Shown here piece after piece: positions 6,920-9,422 of a stretch of DNA of 9,422 nt. The first letter of the stretch is position 1; every line of letters starts with the position of its first letter. The notes below the pieces were generated by a model. The model was not told the DNA's origin and searched no databases. It saw only the letters and a list, made by a program, of their open reading frames with translations. The DNA lies in assembly GCA_030684755.1 (NCBI GenBank), contig JAUXXN010000283.1:1-9422 (forward strand), written 5' to 3'. This DNA comes from Hydrogenophaga sp. (GTDB lineage: Bacteria; Pseudomonadota; Gammaproteobacteria; Burkholderiales; Burkholderiaceae_C). A program made the position numbers and the translations under genes.

Positions 6920-8092
6920 TCAGCGGTCCGACTGGGCCAGGCTGTTCAAGTTGTATAGAGTACGGCGGTAGATATTTTTCAGCGGCTCAACGTCGGCCAC
7001 GGCCACGCATTCGTCGATTTTGTGGATGGTGGCGTTGGGCGGGCCGAGTTCAATCACCTGCAGGCAGACCTGGGCAATGAAGCGGCCATCGCTGGTGCCG
7101 CCGGTGGTGGAGAGTTGGGTGTCCAGACCGGTTTCGGTGTAGATGGCCGCGCGCACCGCGTCTACCAAGGGGCCGGGTGTGGTGAGGAAGGGAAGGCCAC
7201 CCAGGGTCCAGGCCAGATCAAAGTCGGCGCCGGGTTGCAGGCCGTGGCGCGCCAGGCTGTCCACCACACGTTGCTGCAAACCCTCGGGCGTGGATTCGGT
7301 GGAAAAGCGAAAATTGAAGTCGACCACCACGGTGCCGGGAATCACGTTGCTGGCGCCCGTACCGCCGTGGATGTTGCTGATTTGCCAGCTGGTGGGCGGA
7401 AAAAAAGCATTGCCCGAGTCCCAAGCGGTGGCGGCCAACTCGGCCAGCACCGGCGCGGCGAGATGAATCGGGTTTTTTGCCAAGTGCGGGTAGGCGATAT
7501 GGCCTTGAATGCCCTTCACGGTGAGCTTGCCGCTCAGGGTGCCGCGTCGGCCGTTTTTGATCATGTCGCCGGTGCGTTCTACCGAAGTGGGTTCACCCAC
7601 AATGCACCAGTCCATGCGCTCGCCCCGGTGTTGCAGTTCGCGGCATACCACCACGGTGCCGTCCAGGGCAGGGCCTTCTTCGTCGCTGGTAAGCAAAAAG
7701 GCGATGTCTATGGCTGGGCTCGGGTTCGCCGCCACGAATTCTTCACAGGCCACCACCATGGCAGCGAGCGAGGCTTTCATGTCGCTGGCACCACGGCCAA
7801 ATAGTTTGCCGTCGCGGTGCGTGGGCACAAACGGGTCGCTGGCCCAGGCGCTGGCCGGGCCTGTGGGCACCACATCGGTGTGGCCCGCAAAGATCAGCGT
7901 GGGCTGTTGGCCTTGGCCCAAGCGCGCCCACAGGTTGGTGACTCGGAAGTCGGCGGGGCCGCTTTCGATGGTTTCGCAGACAAAGCCCAAGGCCGACAGG
8001 CGCGCGCCGATCAGCGCTTGGCAGCCTTCGTCGAGCGGAGTGACAGACGGGCGGGCAATCAGTTCTTCGGTCAGGCGCAGGGTGGCGTTCAT
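6920..8092 (-). CDS. dapE: Succinyl-diaminopimelate desuccinylase
   Basis: Zinc-dependent M20-family hydrolase that converts N-succinyl-LL-2,6-diaminopimelate to LL-diaminopimelate and succinate, in the lysine and cell-wall precursor pathway. The 390-residue length fits DapE. Expected metal ligands and catalytic residues are present: His71 in F-A-G-H-T-D, Asp104 in G-A-S-D-M-K, Glu138 (general base) and Glu139 in S-D-E-E-G, Glu167 in G-E-P-T-S, and His357 in A-T-I-H-K. The dimerisation-domain stretch [10 protein letters not shown] is at 240-249. The frame remains open for 252 bases further upstream, but that part overlaps pilU and its translation is low-complexity and unlike DapE. The ATG at 8092, giving M-N-A-T-L-R-L-T, is therefore the start. 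It lies four bases after the pilU stop with only a weak GAG before it, so coupling to pilU is likely. Confidence 0.95.
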   Translation of the reverse strand: MNATLRLTEELIARPSVTPLDEGCQALIGARLSALGFVCETIESGPADFRVTNLWARLGQGQQPTLIFAGHTDVVPTGPASAWASDPFVPTHRDGKLFGRGASDMKASLAAMVVACEEFVAANPSPAIDIAFLLTSDEEGPALDGTVVVCRELQHRGERMDWCIVGEPTSVERTGDMIKNGRRGTLSGKLTVKGIQGHIAYPHLAKNPIHLAAPVLAELAATAWDSGNAFFPPTSWQISNIHGGTGASNVIPGTVVVDFNFRFSTESTPEGLQQRVVDSLARHGLQPGADFDLAWTLGGLPFLTTPGPLVDAVRAAIYTETGLDTQLSTTGGTSDGRFIAQVCLQVIELGPPNATIHKIDECVAVADVEPLKNIYRRTLYNLNSLAQSDR

Positions 8093-8096
8093 GGAC

Positions 8097-9257
8097 TCAA
8101 AATTTAACGTCGAGCGTGAACTCGGTGAAGGTGGCGTTGTCGCCTTGGTCGTCATCGGACGGTGTCGCCGTTTGGTTCGATTTCGAAGCGTGGAAGTCGT
8201 TTTGCAAGCGCCACATGAGGTTGCTCGGGGAATCGGCTTGGGCCAGCCCTTCTTTGCGCGACACCAGTCCGTCGATGATGAGCCGGGACAGGTCTTGCTC
8301 GAAGCTCTGTGAGCCCTCGGCCATGGACTTTTCCATGGCTTCACGCACCCCAGAGAAATCGGCTTTTTGAATCAAGTCGGCAATCAACACGGTGTTGAGC
8401 ATGACTTCAACGGCCGGTACACGCCCGCCGGTTTCAGTGCGGATAAGCCGCTGCGAAAGAATGGCACGCAGGGCCGAAGACAAGTCACCCAGCATGGTGG
8501 GGCGCACCTCCACCGGGTAAAAACTCAAAATGCGGTTGAGTGCGTGGTAGCTGTTGTTGGCATGCAGGGTAGCCAGACACAAATGTCCCGATTGAGCATA
8601 CGCAATAGCCGCTGACATGGTTTCGCGGTCACGGATTTCACCGATCAAAATCACATCGGGCGCCTGGCGCAGAGCGTTTTTCAGGCCAATCTGCAACGAG
8701 GCCGTGTCGGTACCTATTTCACGCTGATTGACCACCGACTTCTTGTTGCGGTAGACGAATTCGATCGGGTCTTCGATGGTGAGTATGTGGCCGGTAGCGC
8801 GCTCATTGCGGTAGTCGATCATGGCCGCCAGCGTGGTGGTTTTGCCCGCACCGGTGGCGCCCACCATCAGCACCAGACCACGCTTTTCCATCACCAGGTC
8901 ACCCAGAATGGGCGGCACATTGAGCGACTCCAGCGAGGGGACCGCATCTGGCACAAAACGGATCACCGCCGCGTAGTTGCCACGCTGGCGAAAGGCGCTG
9001 ACGCGGAAGTTGCCAGCGCCCTCCAGCGGTATCGCCATGTTGAGTTCTCCTGTGTCCAGCAACTCTTCCATGCGCGTGGGCGGCAAGATTTCTGCCAGCA
9101 GACTGCGGGGTGCGTCGGGCGGCAGCACCTGGCTGTTGACCGGCATCGTCACCCCGTTGATCTTGATCATGGCGGGTGCGTGCGCCGACAGGAACACGTC
9201 TGAGGCCATTTTTTTGGTCATCAGGCGCAGGATGCGTTCCATCGTTCCGCTGTTCAT
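8097..9257 (-). CDS. pilU: Type IV pilus retraction ATPase, PilU-type
   Basis: Hexameric cytoplasmic ATPase of the PilT/PilU group, which powers or assists retraction of type IV pili at the inner membrane. The 386 residues have an N-terminal PAS-like domain (about 1-110). The ATPase core has Walker A G-A-T-G-A-G-K-T (133-140), an Asp box around I-E-D-P-I-E (161-166), Walker [11 protein letters not shown] (201-210) and His-box residues His225 and His232. PilT carries a conserved A-I-R-N-L-I-R-E motif; here the place is taken by G-V-R-E-A-M-E-K-S (303-311), which fits PilU. The C-terminal tail (about 356-386) is polar and acidic and ends in T-L-D-V-K-F. PilU usually works with PilT, which is not in the window. 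The ATG at 9257 is used; an ATG at 9242 would remove five residues and is nearly as likely. It starts 60 bases after dapD and is followed closely by dapE. Confidence 0.92.
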   Translation of the reverse strand: MNSGTMERILRLMTKKMASDVFLSAHAPAMIKINGVTMPVNSQVLPPDAPRSLLAEILPPTRMEELLDTGELNMAIPLEGAGNFRVSAFRQRGNYAAVIRFVPDAVPSLESLNVPPILGDLVMEKRGLVLMVGATGAGKTTTLAAMIDYRNERATGHILTIEDPIEFVYRNKKSVVNQREIGTDTASLQIGLKNALRQAPDVILIGEIRDRETMSAAIAYAQSGHLCLATLHANNSYHALNRILSFYPVEVRPTMLGDLSSALRAILSQRLIRTETGGRVPAVEVMLNTVLIADLIQKADFSGVREAMEKSMAEGSQSFEQDLSRLIIDGLVSRKEGLAQADSPSNLMWRLQNDFHASKSNQTATPSDDDQGDNATFTEFTLDVKF

Positions 9258-9317
9258 GCCAGATCTTTCAAAATCTTTTGTAAAACCGGTGCTGGCTCAA
9301 GCCGCCGTGCTTGTGGC

Positions 9318-9422
9318 TCAGTCACGCAGCAAATCGTTCAGGCTGGTCTTGCTGCGGGTTTGAGCGTCCACACGCTTGACGATGATGGCCGCATACAGGC
9401 TGTATTTCCCGCCGTCTTTGGG
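9318..9422 (-). CDS. dapD: Tetrahydrodipicolinate N-succinyltransferase, C-terminal end only
   Basis: The last 34 codons and the TGA stop (9318-9320) of a gene cut by the right edge. I translated it by hand from the reverse strand. It reads [19 protein letters not shown], then T-R-S-K-T-S, ending in N-D-L-L-R-D. This closely resembles the end of E. coli DapD (K-D-G-K-Y-S-L-Y-C-A-V-I-V-K-K-V-D-A and an N-E-L-L-R-type end). DapD makes N-succinyl-2-amino-6-oxopimelate from tetrahydrodipicolinate and succinyl-CoA, upstream of DapE in the same pathway. That dapE lies two genes downstream supports the call. The left-handed beta-helix and catalytic residues are outside the window. Confidence 0.88.
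   Translation of the reverse strand, partial: PKDGGKYSLYAAIIVKRVDAQTRSKTSLNDLLRD

Noticed and set aside
7022..8312. Long plus-strand open frames antisense to dapE and the end of pilU
   Set aside because: Antisense shadows in GC-rich coding sequence, with no recognisable domain or ribosome binding site.
8093..8344. Extension of the dapE frame by 84 codons upstream of the ATG at 8092
   Set aside because: It lies inside the pilU coding region in another frame, has low-complexity Ser/Thr/Arg/Pro content, and DapE homology begins at the internal ATG.
9298..9313. Small hairpin between dapD and pilU (CAAGC, 6-base loop, GCTTG)
   Set aside because: A five-pair stem, with the nearest T run about 13 bases further along in the direction of transcription. 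Too weak for a terminator. No good promoter hexamers were seen in this 60-base gap either.
1..9422. CRISPR arrays, insertion sequences, tRNA genes, phage or defence genes
   Set aside because: I saw no repeat-spacer pattern, transposase, terminal inverted repeats or tRNA-like folds. Nearly all bases are accounted for by housekeeping genes.

Overview
The window looks like ordinary chromosome of a betaproteobacterium, most likely order Burkholderiales and close to Comamonadaceae. The reasons are the GC-rich coding style, the Burkholderiales-like protein sequences, and a gene order joining dapD, a pilU-type ATPase, dapE and prmB. This assignment is from memory of the families; no database search was run. 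The window is almost fully coding. I found no rRNA, tRNA, CRISPR array, insertion sequence or phage gene, and no gap longer than about 120 bases.

Layout. On the plus strand at the left edge is the 3' part of a penicillin-binding endopeptidase gene (pbpG), cut by the window start. It converges with an IclR-family regulator on the minus strand; between them (1089-1116) lies a near-perfect palindrome that could be a bidirectional terminator. The iclR upstream gap (1943-2060) holds a plausible promoter with a short palindrome over its -35 box. Everything from 2061 to the right edge is on the minus strand and tightly packed. In transcription order (right to left) it reads: dapD (C-terminal end only), pilU, dapE, prmB, a YheS-type ABC-F ATPase, a small VanZ-like membrane protein, aat and bpt.

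How the genes fit together. dapD and dapE encode two steps of the succinylase branch of lysine/diaminopimelate synthesis; a type IV pilus retraction ATPase sits between them. prmB (methylation of ribosomal protein L3) and the ABC-F ATPase (ribosome-associated) share a 4-base stop/start overlap. aat and bpt share another and encode the two aminoacyl-tRNA-protein transferases that add leucine or phenylalanine to N-termini, marking proteins for ClpS/ClpAP. Short gaps, overlaps and non-ATG starts (TTG for prmB, GTG for bpt) suggest translational coupling along a long operon whose 5' end is outside the window.

I see no convincing new defence, mobile or regulatory system here. The items worth a second look are modest: pilU inside a lysine operon, the translation and N-degron gene cluster, an uncharacterised VanZ-like gene, and three palindromes in gaps or at gene ends.
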